Shown: positions 56,193-64,000 of the stretch, one piece after another
Layout: every line of letters begins with the position of its first letter
How positions within the stretch are numbered: position 1 is the stretch's first letter
DNA from: Elusimicrobiota bacterium
Lineage (GTDB): Bacteria; Elusimicrobiota; Elusimicrobia; Elusimicrobiales; UBA9959
Direction: 5' to 3'
Assembly (NCBI GenBank): GCA_026388155.1
Contig: JAPLKI010000025.1
Span: 284,931-348,930, forward strand
DNA: 64,000 nucleotides
Notes under the pieces: generated by a model
Databases searched by the model: none
What the model saw: the letters and a program-made list of their open reading frames with translations, nothing else
Told to the model about the DNA's origin: nothing
Position numbers and translations under genes: made by a program

Positions 56193-56302
56193 TGCCATAA
56201 GCAAAAGGTTGCCATAAGCTTTAGGCCGTAAGCCATAGGCTTTACAAGGAAGTTCCTTTACGGTTATTTCTGCGTATGGCCTATGGCGTATAACCTATGG
56301 CA
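56193..56302. repeat. Intergenic hairpin, GCCATAAGC family, AAGGAAGTTCCTT centre
   Basis: TTGCCATAAGCAAAAGG, TTGCCATAAGCTTTAGGCC and GTAAGCCATAGGC on the left; GCGTATGGCCTATGGCG and TATAACCTATGGCAA on the right, around CAAGGAAGTTCCTTT. Between the Cld-family gene and glgC. Confidence 0.88.
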
Positions 56303-56357
56303 ATAGCCGTATCTAAAACTTACGTCTTAAGACAGGCAACTTTCCAGGGAGAAATTT

Positions 56358-57569
<1,212 letters not shown>

Positions 57570-57573
57570 ATCC

Positions 57574-57690
57574 AATGCGAATTTTACGCGAATGAATTCG
57601 AATTCTTATATGTTTTGCACACATTCGCATATTCGTCATTCGTAGTATGTTCGAAGGTCCTTTAATTCGCCGGTTATTCGCATAGCTGTT
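57574..57690. repeat. Intergenic hairpin, ATTCGCAT family
   Basis: AATGCGAATTTTACGCGAAT and GAATTCGAATTC on the left; ACATTCGCATATTCGTCATT and TTATTCGCAT on the right. Shares words with 7939-8048. Between glgC and ybeY. Confidence 0.75.
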
Positions 57691-57693
57691 AAA

Positions 57694-58134
57694 ATGCCGA
57701 TAAAAATATTTTTTGAAACGCCGGCCCCCGCCGCGATAAAGCGCGCCCCGGCGCTTTTAAAAAGAGCGCTGCGCAAGGCCCTCGGGGCCCGGTTCGCAAA
57801 ACGCGGCGTATGCCTGATCTTCACAGGCGACTCCGGCATAAAAGAACTGAATAAAAAATTTCTCGGCAGGGACCGCGTCACGGATGTCATCGCTTTCAAC
57901 TACCCCGCCCCGCCCGGCTTCGACGCCCCCCCCGTATTTGGCGACATTTATGTGTGCCTGCCTCAGGCTGTCAGGCAGGCGCAGGCCATGGGCCACTCGC
58001 TTTTAACGGAACTCTTGATACTTTCCGCGCACGGAGCGCTGCATCTGGCCGGAATGGACGATGCCACCCCCGTGTTGCGCCGCCGCATGAATCTGAAAAC
58101 TGCCGCCATACTGAAGAAGCTGGTCTATCCGTAG
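57694..58134 (+). CDS. ybeY: Endoribonuclease YbeY, altered zinc site
   Basis: 146 aa. Fold and motifs of YbeY: FTGDSGIKELNKKFLGRD, TDVIAFNYP, GDIYVCLPQA and the metal site HGALHLAGMDD. The canonical pattern is H-G-x-L-H-L-x-G-Y-D-H; here the third zinc ligand His is Asp. YbeY matures rRNA 3' ends and acts in ribosome quality control. Asp may still bind zinc, but with different chemistry. No Shine-Dalgarno is visible. Confidence 0.88.
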   Translation: MPIKIFFETPAPAAIKRAPALLKRALRKALGARFAKRGVCLIFTGDSGIKELNKKFLGRDRVTDVIAFNYPAPPGFDAPPVFGDIYVCLPQAVRQAQAMGHSLLTELLILSAHGALHLAGMDDATPVLRRRMNLKTAAILKKLVYP

Positions 58135-58178
58135 ATCTGAAAGATCAGTCGTCAGCCGGAAGCGGGTCTGCAACGCAT

Positions 58179-59414
58179 ATGACAAAAGAAAAGATAAACG
58201 AACTATTTTCGGAAGAGGAAAAGGCCGGCGAACAGAAAGTAAACATAATACGCCTTGCCGCTATAGCGGTTTTTTTTGCGGATGAAATGCTCAACTATTA
58301 TCTGCTGGGGGCTGTGGAACTCAGGATACATATCCGCACCATATGGACGCTCGCCGCCTGGGAATTGTTTGCGTTCGCCGCTTGGCGGCAGGTTAACCTG
58401 CGGGGAGGTTACGCCAGGTGGATGAAGTACGTATCCACCAGCGTGGATGTTCTTTTCCTGACTTTTATAATAATCGCGCTCGAGGCCAACAGCGGCCCGC
58501 TGATCTCGCTTTACTACCTTTTAATCGCGCACTCGGCCCTCCGCTACAGCAGGCGCGCGATTTTCGCCGTTACGGGGCTTTCTGCCGCCGGCTACGCGGC
58601 AGTGTGGTGGTTCTCGTTCGGGAACCCGCGCATACAGCCGGTTCCCGCCTATGCGGCGGGAATTAACATAATCGCGATGGTCGTGATGGGCGTGATCGTG
58701 GGTTATGTGGTAATGAAGATGCGGGGGCTTGTTCTTAAATTCGCCGATAACCTTGTGCGCAGGGAACTGGCCGAAAACGCCCTGTTGCGCTATGTTTCGC
58801 ACCAGGTCGCGCGGCAGATACTGGATTCCCCGGACGGCGGCGCAATAATGCGGGACGGCCGGCGCACGCATGTGGCCATCCTTATTTCCGATATACGCGG
58901 CTTCACCCCCATGTCGGAAGCGATGGCGCCGGAAGCACTGCTTAAACTGCTCAACGCTTACTTCCGCCGCATGGTGGACGTTGTGTTCAAGCACAACGGC
59001 ACGCTGGATAAATTTGTCGGCGACGCGCTCATTGTGGTTTTCAACGACCCGTTCGACCAGCCGGACGCGGAAAAACGCGCTGTAATCTGCGCCGCGGAGA
59101 TGCAGAAAGAGATCGCCCGCTTCAACAGGGAGCAGGAAGCCGCGGGCGGAAAAATCCTGGGCGTAGGGATAGGCGTGCACTGCGGCCCCGTGATAGCCGG
59201 GAATGTCGGGTCCGAATCCCGTATGGATTACACGGTAATGGGCGATACGGTAAATTTCACTTCCCGGCTGCAGGGCAAAGCTCCGGCCGGGACGGTTTAT
59301 GTTTCCTCGGCGGTTCAAAAGAAAACCATGGCGGACTTCACCTACCACAGCCTGGGCGCCATGGAATTCAAAGGCTATAGCGAGCCGGCCGAAATCCACG
59401 AATTGCTGAATTAA
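58179..59414 (+). CDS. Class III adenylate cyclase with membrane domain
   Basis: 411 aa from MTKEKINELFSEEEKAGEQK; the longer frame runs out of ybeY. Five or six membrane helices (residues ~25-190) are followed by a linker helix and a class III cyclase domain: metal Asp in LISDIRGFTPMSEAM and LDKFVGDALIVVFNDP, purine-binding Lys in DKFVGD and T in DYTVMGDTVNFTSRLQG, the Lys/Thr pairing favouring ATP over GTP, transition-state N and R in VNFTSR. It makes cAMP; the membrane part is the likely sensor. No cAMP receptor is in the window. Confidence 0.9.
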   Translation: MTKEKINELFSEEEKAGEQKVNIIRLAAIAVFFADEMLNYYLLGAVELRIHIRTIWTLAAWELFAFAAWRQVNLRGGYARWMKYVSTSVDVLFLTFIIIALEANSGPLISLYYLLIAHSALRYSRRAIFAVTGLSAAGYAAVWWFSFGNPRIQPVPAYAAGINIIAMVVMGVIVGYVVMKMRGLVLKFADNLVRRELAENALLRYVSHQVARQILDSPDGGAIMRDGRRTHVAILISDIRGFTPMSEAMAPEALLKLLNAYFRRMVDVVFKHNGTLDKFVGDALIVVFNDPFDQPDAEKRAVICAAEMQKEIARFNREQEAAGGKILGVGIGVHCGPVIAGNVGSESRMDYTVMGDTVNFTSRLQGKAPAGTVYVSSAVQKKTMADFTYHSLGAMEFKGYSEPAEIHELLN

Positions 59415-59487
59415 CCGGGCCGTGAGCCCCGCTTTTGACGTGACCCTTTCCGGGGATTTGCCGCAATGGGATACCGCACTGCGGTTT

Positions 59488-59519
59488 CCCCTGCCTATGG
59501 CGCTGTCCGCGACTGGCGG
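59488..59519. repeat. Element R2d, intergenic copy
   Basis: CCTGCCTATGGCGCTGTCCG, then CGACTGGCGG: the R2 core without a coding role. A CCCCGCTTTTGAC segment just before it (59433) may be a decayed S-type element. Minus-strand reading would give VADSAIG. Confidence 0.65.
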
Positions 59520-59632
59520 ACACCTGCACAGTTGTCAGCCGGGACGGATTCTATAATTTCATGTGGATCCGCCCGCGGACAACCGTCCGGCGCACCGAAG
59601 ACGGCGAAGGCAGATAAGAAGGAGTCGAAATA

Positions 59633-59977
59633 ATGCCAGGATATAAACATCCGTGCCGCTATTGCGGCGAGCTTGTGCCGCCGGACGCCAACGCCTGCCC
59701 GGCCTGCGCTAAAATAAATCCCTATGGGGATTTCCGCTGCCACAAATGCCGCGCGCCGGTAAAAGAAGGCTGGAAGGCCTGCGCTTCCTGCGGGCTTAAA
59801 CTGGAGACAGAATGCCCCAACTGCGGGGGCGCCGTCTTTTTCGGAGACTATTGCTCGAAATGCGGGGCGCGTCTTACCGTGGTCTGCCCGAACAAGAGCT
59901 GCGGAGAAGAACAGCCGCCTGTCACGCCAAATTGCCGAAAATGCGGAAAACCGCTTAATAACAAGGGAGGAGAATAA
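59633..59977 (+). CDS. Zinc-ribbon protein (double zinc ribbon type)
   Basis: 114 aa with eight or nine C-x-x-C knuckles: CRYCG, CPAC, CHKC, CASCG, CPNCG, CSKCG, CPNKSC, CRKCG. They pair into four treble-clef or double-zinc-ribbon units. No enzymatic domain. Such proteins usually mediate protein-protein contact. GAAGGAG precedes the ATG. It is 1 bp from the next gene, also a zinc-ribbon protein. Confidence 0.8.
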   Translation: MPGYKHPCRYCGELVPPDANACPACAKINPYGDFRCHKCRAPVKEGWKACASCGLKLETECPNCGGAVFFGDYCSKCGARLTVVCPNKSCGEEQPPVTPNCRKCGKPLNNKGGE

Positions 59978-59978
59978 A

Positions 59979-60647
59979 ATGTCAGAGAACCTTATAGGCT
60001 TCACCAGCAATTTCGCGGACAACAGCACCGAGGCCGGCTTCCAGTTCACCTTCTTCTGCGACACCTGCAAGGAAGGCTATAAAACCCGCTTCACTGAATC
60101 CAAAACATACAAGAAAAAGAAATTCTTTAAAGGGCTGGGGGATGTCATCGGCGCTGTGGCGCAGATGGCCGGGAAGTCCGGCCTGGGCTATGGCATATCG
60201 CGCGGCACCGATGCCATAAGCGAACGCTTTACCGGCATGTCCCCTGAATGGCACAAAGAGCATGAAACAGCTTTTGAACTGGCGCAAAACGAAGCCAGGG
60301 GATATTTCAAGCGATGCCCCAAGTGCAATAAATGGGTTTGCGAAACCTGCTGGAACGAGCAGGAAGGGCTCTGCGTTACGGACGCGCCCAGGGCGAATGT
60401 GGAAATAGCCGCGGCAAAATCCAGGAAAATGGTGCAGGACATAGACGCGGCGGCCGCCGCCACGCCGGTATTTACCGGCAAGGTGGAAAGCAAGCAGACC
60501 ATCTGCCCCAAATGCGGCAAGCCCGCCGGCGAGGGAAAATTCTGCGGCAACTGCGGCGCCCCGCTGGGGCTGGTAAAATGCCCGAAGTGCGGCGCGCAGA
60601 ACCAGCAGGGCGTCAACTTCTGCGGCGAATGCGGAACTAAGATCTGA
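59979..60647 (+). CDS. Zinc-ribbon protein with N-terminal domain
   Basis: 222 aa. N-terminal part (1-130) has CDTCKEGYKTRF, a hydrophobic region (FFKGLGDVIGAVAQMAGKSG) and KRCPKCNKWVCETCWN; the C-terminal ~60 residues are two zinc ribbons (CPKCGKPAG...CGNCG and CPKCGAQN...CGECG). GGGAGGAGA precedes the ATG, one base after the upstream stop. Likely works with its partner; function unknown. Confidence 0.75.
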   Translation: MSENLIGFTSNFADNSTEAGFQFTFFCDTCKEGYKTRFTESKTYKKKKFFKGLGDVIGAVAQMAGKSGLGYGISRGTDAISERFTGMSPEWHKEHETAFELAQNEARGYFKRCPKCNKWVCETCWNEQEGLCVTDAPRANVEIAAAKSRKMVQDIDAAAAATPVFTGKVESKQTICPKCGKPAGEGKFCGNCGAPLGLVKCPKCGAQNQQGVNFCGECGTKI

Positions 60648-60668
60648 TAAAGCAAAAGACGGGCTTTA

Positions 60669-61562
60669 TTACTTGGCCATATCCACTTTTGCCTTTGCGC
60701 GCAGTTCGGCCAGCAGCTTCGGTATTTCCTTTGATAAGGCCTGGTTCAGGAGGGATGCCTTTATGTTTTCTTTGGCGGTTTCATAGCTTACTTCCTGCCG
60801 GGGTTTTAACTCTTCCAGCTTCAGTATGCTGTATCCGGCGCCGGTTGGCAGGGGTTTGGTATATTCGCCCGGCTTTAGCGCGAAAACCTCTTTTTCAATC
60901 CCCGGCAGCAGCCTGCCTTTTGAGACGAAGCCCATTTTCCCGCCGTTTTTCTTAAGGTTCTCGTCCGTGGATTTAGTGCTTGCGAGCTCGGCAAAATCGG
61001 CTCCGGCTTTGAGCGCCAGGTAAGCGTCATCGGCTTCGGTCTTGGTATCAACGAATATTTGAAGAAGGTTCGCGGATTCGGGCGTGATAAAATTTTCTTT
61101 GTTCTTAGTATAGTAGTTTTGGGCGTCTTCATCCGTTACGGTTATCGTTCCCGCCTTAATCACGGTGTTCCTGATGGTTATCTGGTTCCGTATAAGGTTT
61201 TTCAGGTCCTGCTCGCTCCAGTTCACGGCCGTGAGGCTGTGTTCAAATTCCGCCTTGTCTTTGTAATTGGCGCGCAGTTCCTCAAGTTTTTTATCCACTT
61301 CCTTTTCATCCGCCGTCACTTTCCGGCGTGAGGCCTCCTCCAGCAAAAGGTGATCGTCCATAATATCGGAAAGAGTCTGTGTGGCATGCTGCCACCAAAG
61401 GCGCATTGTAACCTCGTCGGCGGTTATGGCCTTCCCGTTTACGGTGGCCACAACCTTGGGCCCGGCCGCCCAGGCGGCGGCGCTGGCCTGCCACGGGCCT
61501 ATGGCTATGTCCGTAACTGTGAAGCCAGCCAACAGCGCGGTAAAAAATATTGTTTTTTTCAT
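60669..61562 (-). CDS. PpiC/SurA-type periplasmic peptidyl-prolyl isomerase
   Basis: 297 aa. N-terminal signal peptide (MKKTIFFTALLAGF...AAAWAAG) split by R2b (TVTDIAIGPWQASA). SurA-like N domain (ATVNGKAITADEVTMRLWWQ), then parvulin (~150-245): TPESANLLQIFVDTKTEADD, KSTDENLKKNGGKMGFVSKG, LKPGEYTKPLPTGAGYSILK. It helps fold outer-membrane or pilus proteins. AAGGAGG precedes the start. Confidence 0.88.
   Translation of the reverse strand: MKKTIFFTALLAGFTVTDIAIGPWQASAAAWAAGPKVVATVNGKAITADEVTMRLWWQHATQTLSDIMDDHLLLEEASRRKVTADEKEVDKKLEELRANYKDKAEFEHSLTAVNWSEQDLKNLIRNQITIRNTVIKAGTITVTDEDAQNYYTKNKENFITPESANLLQIFVDTKTEADDAYLALKAGADFAELASTKSTDENLKKNGGKMGFVSKGRLLPGIEKEVFALKPGEYTKPLPTGAGYSILKLEELKPRQEVSYETAKENIKASLLNQALSKEIPKLLAELRAKAKVDMAK
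61473..61522. repeat. Element R2b inside the PpiC signal peptide region
   Basis: GGCGGCGGCGCTGGCCTGCC, then ACGGGCCTATGGCTATGTCC and GTAACTGTGA. On the minus strand it encodes TVTDIAIGPWQASA, close to VADNAIGQRQAS (R2a) and AADSAIGPRQA (R2c). Confidence 0.7.
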
Positions 61563-61960
61563 ATATCCTCCTTAGTTATGGAAAGAACCGGGGTAGAATA
61601 GGATTTTCCTTGCGCAAACCAACAATATGCCGCCCTCTTTTTAGCGGAATCCGCAGGCGGCATAAAACCCGTTATCATAAGTTTTTCACTCATCCGAAGC
61701 TTCAGAACGCCTCCGAAGGTTTTCAAAAAGCAATCCTCTACCTCTATAATACAAAAAGTCAGGGTGTTTTTATAAAATCCCGAAACATCCTCCCATGCCC
61801 GGCGGCCTTCCGGGCGGGCGGGTGCAGTTCACAATCGTCGTCCGGCGGACCACAGGCATGTTCATTTATTATACCGGCGATTCCGCTATTTTCCGGCATT
61901 GTCCAGAAGGTTGACAAAAGCAGGTCTGTACCGTTTTTAAAAAGGGTGTAAAGGGACTAT

Positions 61961-61999
61961 GCCCCGCACTTTTTTCCAAAAAGGGCCTAAAGTGAGGGA
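61961..61999. repeat. Hairpin CCCCGCACTTT, second copy
   Basis: GCCCCGCACTTTTTTCC and AAAGTGAGGGAC form an imperfect stem; the twin at 24034-24070 is perfect. Confidence 0.55.
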
Positions 62000-62133
62000 C
62001 AATGTCCAATATACGGCCAAAAGCCGCCAATTATGCCTGTATTTGCTGGAAGTCCATTCTATCTGGAACCATGACATTTTAAAAAAATCGCTGCAAGTAA
62101 CTTTTATTTAACCTTTATATAACCTTTAAGCCA

Positions 62134-62163
62134 TTGACAAAATCGGTAATGGTCAGGTATACT
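62134..62163 (+). promoter_or_regulatory. Promoter of the type IV pilin gene
   Basis: TTGACA (62134-62139), 18-bp spacer, TATACT (62158-62163). It lies ~107 bp before the start codon, giving a 5' leader of about 100 bases. A+T-rich upstream DNA could enhance it. Confidence 0.85.
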
Positions 62164-62270
62164 ATGGGACGGTAATAGTTTTCCGGGTATCATGTTATAT
62201 ATTATCCCGGGAACTTCTTATCGCATGTGACGGGTGTTCCGGCACATAGGTTATCTTAGGAGGTAGAAAA

Positions 62271-62726
62271 ATGAAACTCCATAGGAAGGGCTTCACCCTG
62301 ATAGAACTCATGATCGTGGTGGCTATCATCGGTATTCTGGCGGCTATTGCCATACCGAAGTTCGCCGACCTCATCAATAAAGCCAAGGAAGGGGCTACCA
62401 AGGGAGCGATCTCGTCGATAAGGGGCGCTCTGCAGGTGTATTATGCCGATAACGAAGGCTGGTTCCCGACCGATACGCTTGGTTGTCTTACACGTAACGG
62501 CAAATACATCAGCAGCATACCTGCGGCCAAGACTCCCACCCGTCACTACGATTCTTCGTATATACAACCGGTGGTAAACATCACCACAGATGCACCCACC
62601 CCGACCTTTGATGCAGGCGGTTGGCTATATTTTAACGACAACACCGACGCTACTAACTGGGGCACTATATGGGTGAACTGCTCCCATTCTGACATCAAAG
62701 GGACAGATCTCTGGTATAATTTCTAA
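62271..62726 (+). CDS. pilA: Type IV pilin / type II secretion pseudopilin
   Basis: 151 aa. Short basic leader MKLHRKG, cleaved before [18 protein letters not shown] (prepilin peptidase site with Glu5), then the pilin helix and a C-terminal globular domain with a Cys pair (GCLTRNG and WVNCSH) that could close a disulfide. A strong promoter, an AGGAGG site and its own terminator suggest a major, abundant pilin. With dprA and comM it would suit a transformation pilus. Confidence 0.92.
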   Translation: MKLHRKGFTLIELMIVVAIIGILAAIAIPKFADLINKAKEGATKGAISSIRGALQVYYADNEGWFPTDTLGCLTRNGKYISSIPAAKTPTRHYDSSYIQPVVNITTDAPTPTFDAGGWLYFNDNTDATNWGTIWVNCSHSDIKGTDLWYNF

Positions 62727-62746
62727 TCAACCGTGTGGCCTTTAAA

Positions 62747-62770
62747 AAGCCCCCCCTCCGAGGGGGGCTT
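62747..62770 (+). terminator. Terminator of the pilin gene
   Basis: AAGCCCCCC pairs with GGGGGGCTT around a CTCCGA loop, followed by a T-run (CTTTTTATTT). Confidence 0.93.
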
Positions 62771-62922
62771 TTTATTTAACAGCCTGGCGGGCCCACCTGA
62801 TTGAGGCCCCGCTCTTAATCTGATAAAATGAATAGTTGGCGGTGTAACCAGTAAACTCTTTCGCCGGCACTTCATGGTTCCTTCGGCTTTTAGAGCTGGA
62901 ACTGAATAGACGGAGGCGCATT

Positions 62923-63585
62923 ATGTTTTTTTATGCCTTTTTTTCGGTCTTTCTTTTTATGCCGTCGGCCCTGCCGGCTTTCGCCGAGGAACCGGCCACG
63001 GAGACGAACGCTTCTGAAAAGCTGGACCAGGACCTTTCAGCCAGCATAGACGGCTGGTTAGGCCAGATAACCGCCAAGCTTAATTCCGACAAGGCGGTAA
63101 CCCCCGCCGATTTTGACGCGATGTTCAACGATGATTTTTTCTCCAACTCCTCCACTCCCTTCAAGGACATTGAACTGCTTGAAAAAAAAGTGAACGACCG
63201 CCTGGAAAACCAAAAAAAGCAATTTGGAAATTCATACCACAAATGGGTGGCGGACCGTCTTGAGGTAAACGACCTGGAGCCGGACATAATAAACGGCGAA
63301 GACACCGTGGCGCTTGATTTTAAAACGCCCCAGGCGCAGAATGATTCCATCAAGATAGACATTAACAAGGCCCGCATAAAAATGGCCTATGCCGCCAAAG
63401 ACGAGCAGGAGATAAAAAGGCCGGACGGCACTTATATGAAGACCTCTTTCTTAAAGCGCCATGAAAAAATAATGGCCCTGCCCGCCGGCGTAAATCCGGC
63501 AAAATATAAAGTGGAACAGGCCCCGGGCCGCGTGCGCATAATTTTCAACAAACTGAAAGGCAAAAAAGCGGAGGCCGTAAAGTGA
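62923..63585 (+). CDS. Secreted protein of unknown function upstream of leuS
   Basis: 220 aa. Signal peptide [20 protein letters not shown] then AEEPAT. The body is charged and largely helical early ([20 protein letters not shown]), with a later beta-rich part ([32 protein letters not shown]). No motif recognised. GACGGAGG precedes the ATG. It overlaps leuS by 4 bp (GTGA), so the two are co-translated, an odd pairing of an exported protein with a tRNA synthetase. Confidence 0.65.
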   Translation: MFFYAFFSVFLFMPSALPAFAEEPATETNASEKLDQDLSASIDGWLGQITAKLNSDKAVTPADFDAMFNDDFFSNSSTPFKDIELLEKKVNDRLENQKKQFGNSYHKWVADRLEVNDLEPDIINGEDTVALDFKTPQAQNDSIKIDINKARIKMAYAAKDEQEIKRPDGTYMKTSFLKRHEKIMALPAGVNPAKYKVEQAPGRVRIIFNKLKGKKAEAVK

Positions 63586-64000
63586 AAACACCAGCCGACA
63601 TGCCGGATTTCAGGGACATAGACAGGAAACAACAGGACAAGTGGCGCTCCTCCGGCGCTTTCGGCGCCGCGGCCAGACCGGGAGCCAAAAAGTTTTATTG
63701 TCTTGACATGTTTCCCTACCCCTCCGGAGACGGGATGCATGTGGGGCACTCCGAAGGCTACACCGCCTCCGATATTCTCTGCCGGTTCAAACGCATGAAC
63801 GGCTTTGACGTGCTGCACCCTATGGGCTGGGACGCGTTCGGCCTGCCCGCCGAAAATTACGCCATCAGCACCGGTATACATCCCCGCCTGACCACGGAAA
63901 AATTTATTTCCAAGTTCCGGCGCCAGATAGACTCGCTCGGATTAAGCTACGACTGGAGCCGGGAAATAAACACCACCGACCCGGACTATTACCGCTGGAC
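63582..64000 (+). CDS. leuS: Leucyl-tRNA synthetase, C-terminus beyond window
   Basis: The frame begins at GTG (63582), overlapping the previous stop, and runs to the right edge (139 codons seen). An in-frame ATG six codons in is an alternative. The class I synthetase HIGH motif is MHVGH in [20 protein letters not shown]; the following [20 protein letters not shown] and PAENYAI are diagnostic of LeuRS. The enzyme charges tRNA-Leu. Confidence 0.95.
   Translation, partial: MKTPADMPDFRDIDRKQQDKWRSSGAFGAAARPGAKKFYCLDMFPYPSGDGMHVGHSEGYTASDILCRFKRMNGFDVLHPMGWDAFGLPAENYAISTGIHPRLTTEKFISKFRRQIDSLGLSYDWSREINTTDPDYYRW

Larger units (their letters stand above)
61563..62270. other. 700-bp gap upstream of the pilin gene
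   Basis: No gene supported. Contents: GCCGCC/GGCGGC and CGGCGGCCTTCCGGGCG short inverted segments near 61640 and 61800, a hairpin related to the element B tail (61961-61999), A+T-rich DNA (62070-62130) and the pilin promoter (62134-62163). Room for a long pilin 5' leader or an unrecognised small RNA. Confidence 0.4.

Noticed and set aside
57954-58178. 75-residue longer adenylate cyclase
   Set aside because: Overlaps ybeY in another frame and has no membrane or domain content; ATG 58179 gives a natural start.
59495-60070. 191-aa minus-strand frame across the zinc-ribbon genes
   Set aside because: Shadow of the plus-strand genes, which have good ribosome sites and clear zinc-ribbon motifs.

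Overview
The window is bacterial chromosome from a Gram-negative-type organism: there are outer-membrane and lipoprotein export signals, a type IV pilin, CsgG/GNA1162-type lipoproteins and no rRNA, tRNA or phage genes. The pilin, the repeat-rich intergenic DNA and the mix of genes fit Elusimicrobiota best, but that is an inference (about 55 percent sure) and needs a leuS, topA or dnaK tree.

Layout. 0-9.6 kb: a cut-off outer-membrane protein, a class II aldolase, xerC, topA, dprA, a LysM protein and comM. 9.6-20.4 kb: a CsgG / GNA1162 / LPP20-like lipoprotein trio, a GAF histidine kinase, an odd DnaA-like AAA+ protein with a Pro/Ala-rich partner, and mtaB. 20.4-24.1 kb: a structured-RNA candidate, a membrane protein and a type II restriction-modification pair bounded by identical hairpins. 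24.2-30.0 kb: the heat-shock cluster hrcA-grpE-dnaK-dnaJ-rsmE with a textbook promoter and CIRCE operator. 30-35.2 kb: two oxidoreductases, a GH84 hexosaminidase overlapping a pyrimidine-dimer glycosylase, and a TPR protein. 35.3-46.5 kb: a bacterial microcompartment (BMC) locus. 46.5-61.6 kb: housekeeping and metabolic genes (aminotransferase, SSS symporter, nagZ, mazG, thyX, glgC, ybeY, adenylate cyclase, zinc-ribbon proteins, PpiC). 61.6-64 kb: a type IV pilin with its own promoter and terminator, a secreted protein and the start of leuS.

The BMC locus is of the sugar-phosphate-utilising kind. DeoC would split 2-deoxyribose 5-phosphate into acetaldehyde and glyceraldehyde 3-phosphate. A CoA-acylating aldehyde dehydrogenase and PduL turn the aldehyde into acetyl phosphate, TPI handles the triose, and PduS/PduT offer an electron route out through the shell. 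DeoC, the dehydrogenase and PduL carry related N-terminal amphipathic encapsulation peptides. Shell proteins are two BMC-H, two BMC-T and three BMC-P. The RpiB homologue lacks the usual catalytic residues.

The least expected content is non-coding or parasitic. (1) Four GC-rich ~130-bp elements (A-D) share one fold with many compensatory base changes. (2) An ~88-bp palindromic element and a ~45-bp companion are inserted in frame inside unrelated protein genes, like Rickettsia palindromic elements. (3) Almost every gap between co-directional genes, especially in the BMC operon, carries an individual long imperfect hairpin built from short repeated words, many centred on AAGGAATTCCTT. Nothing here was run through a database; family calls rest on recognised motifs.
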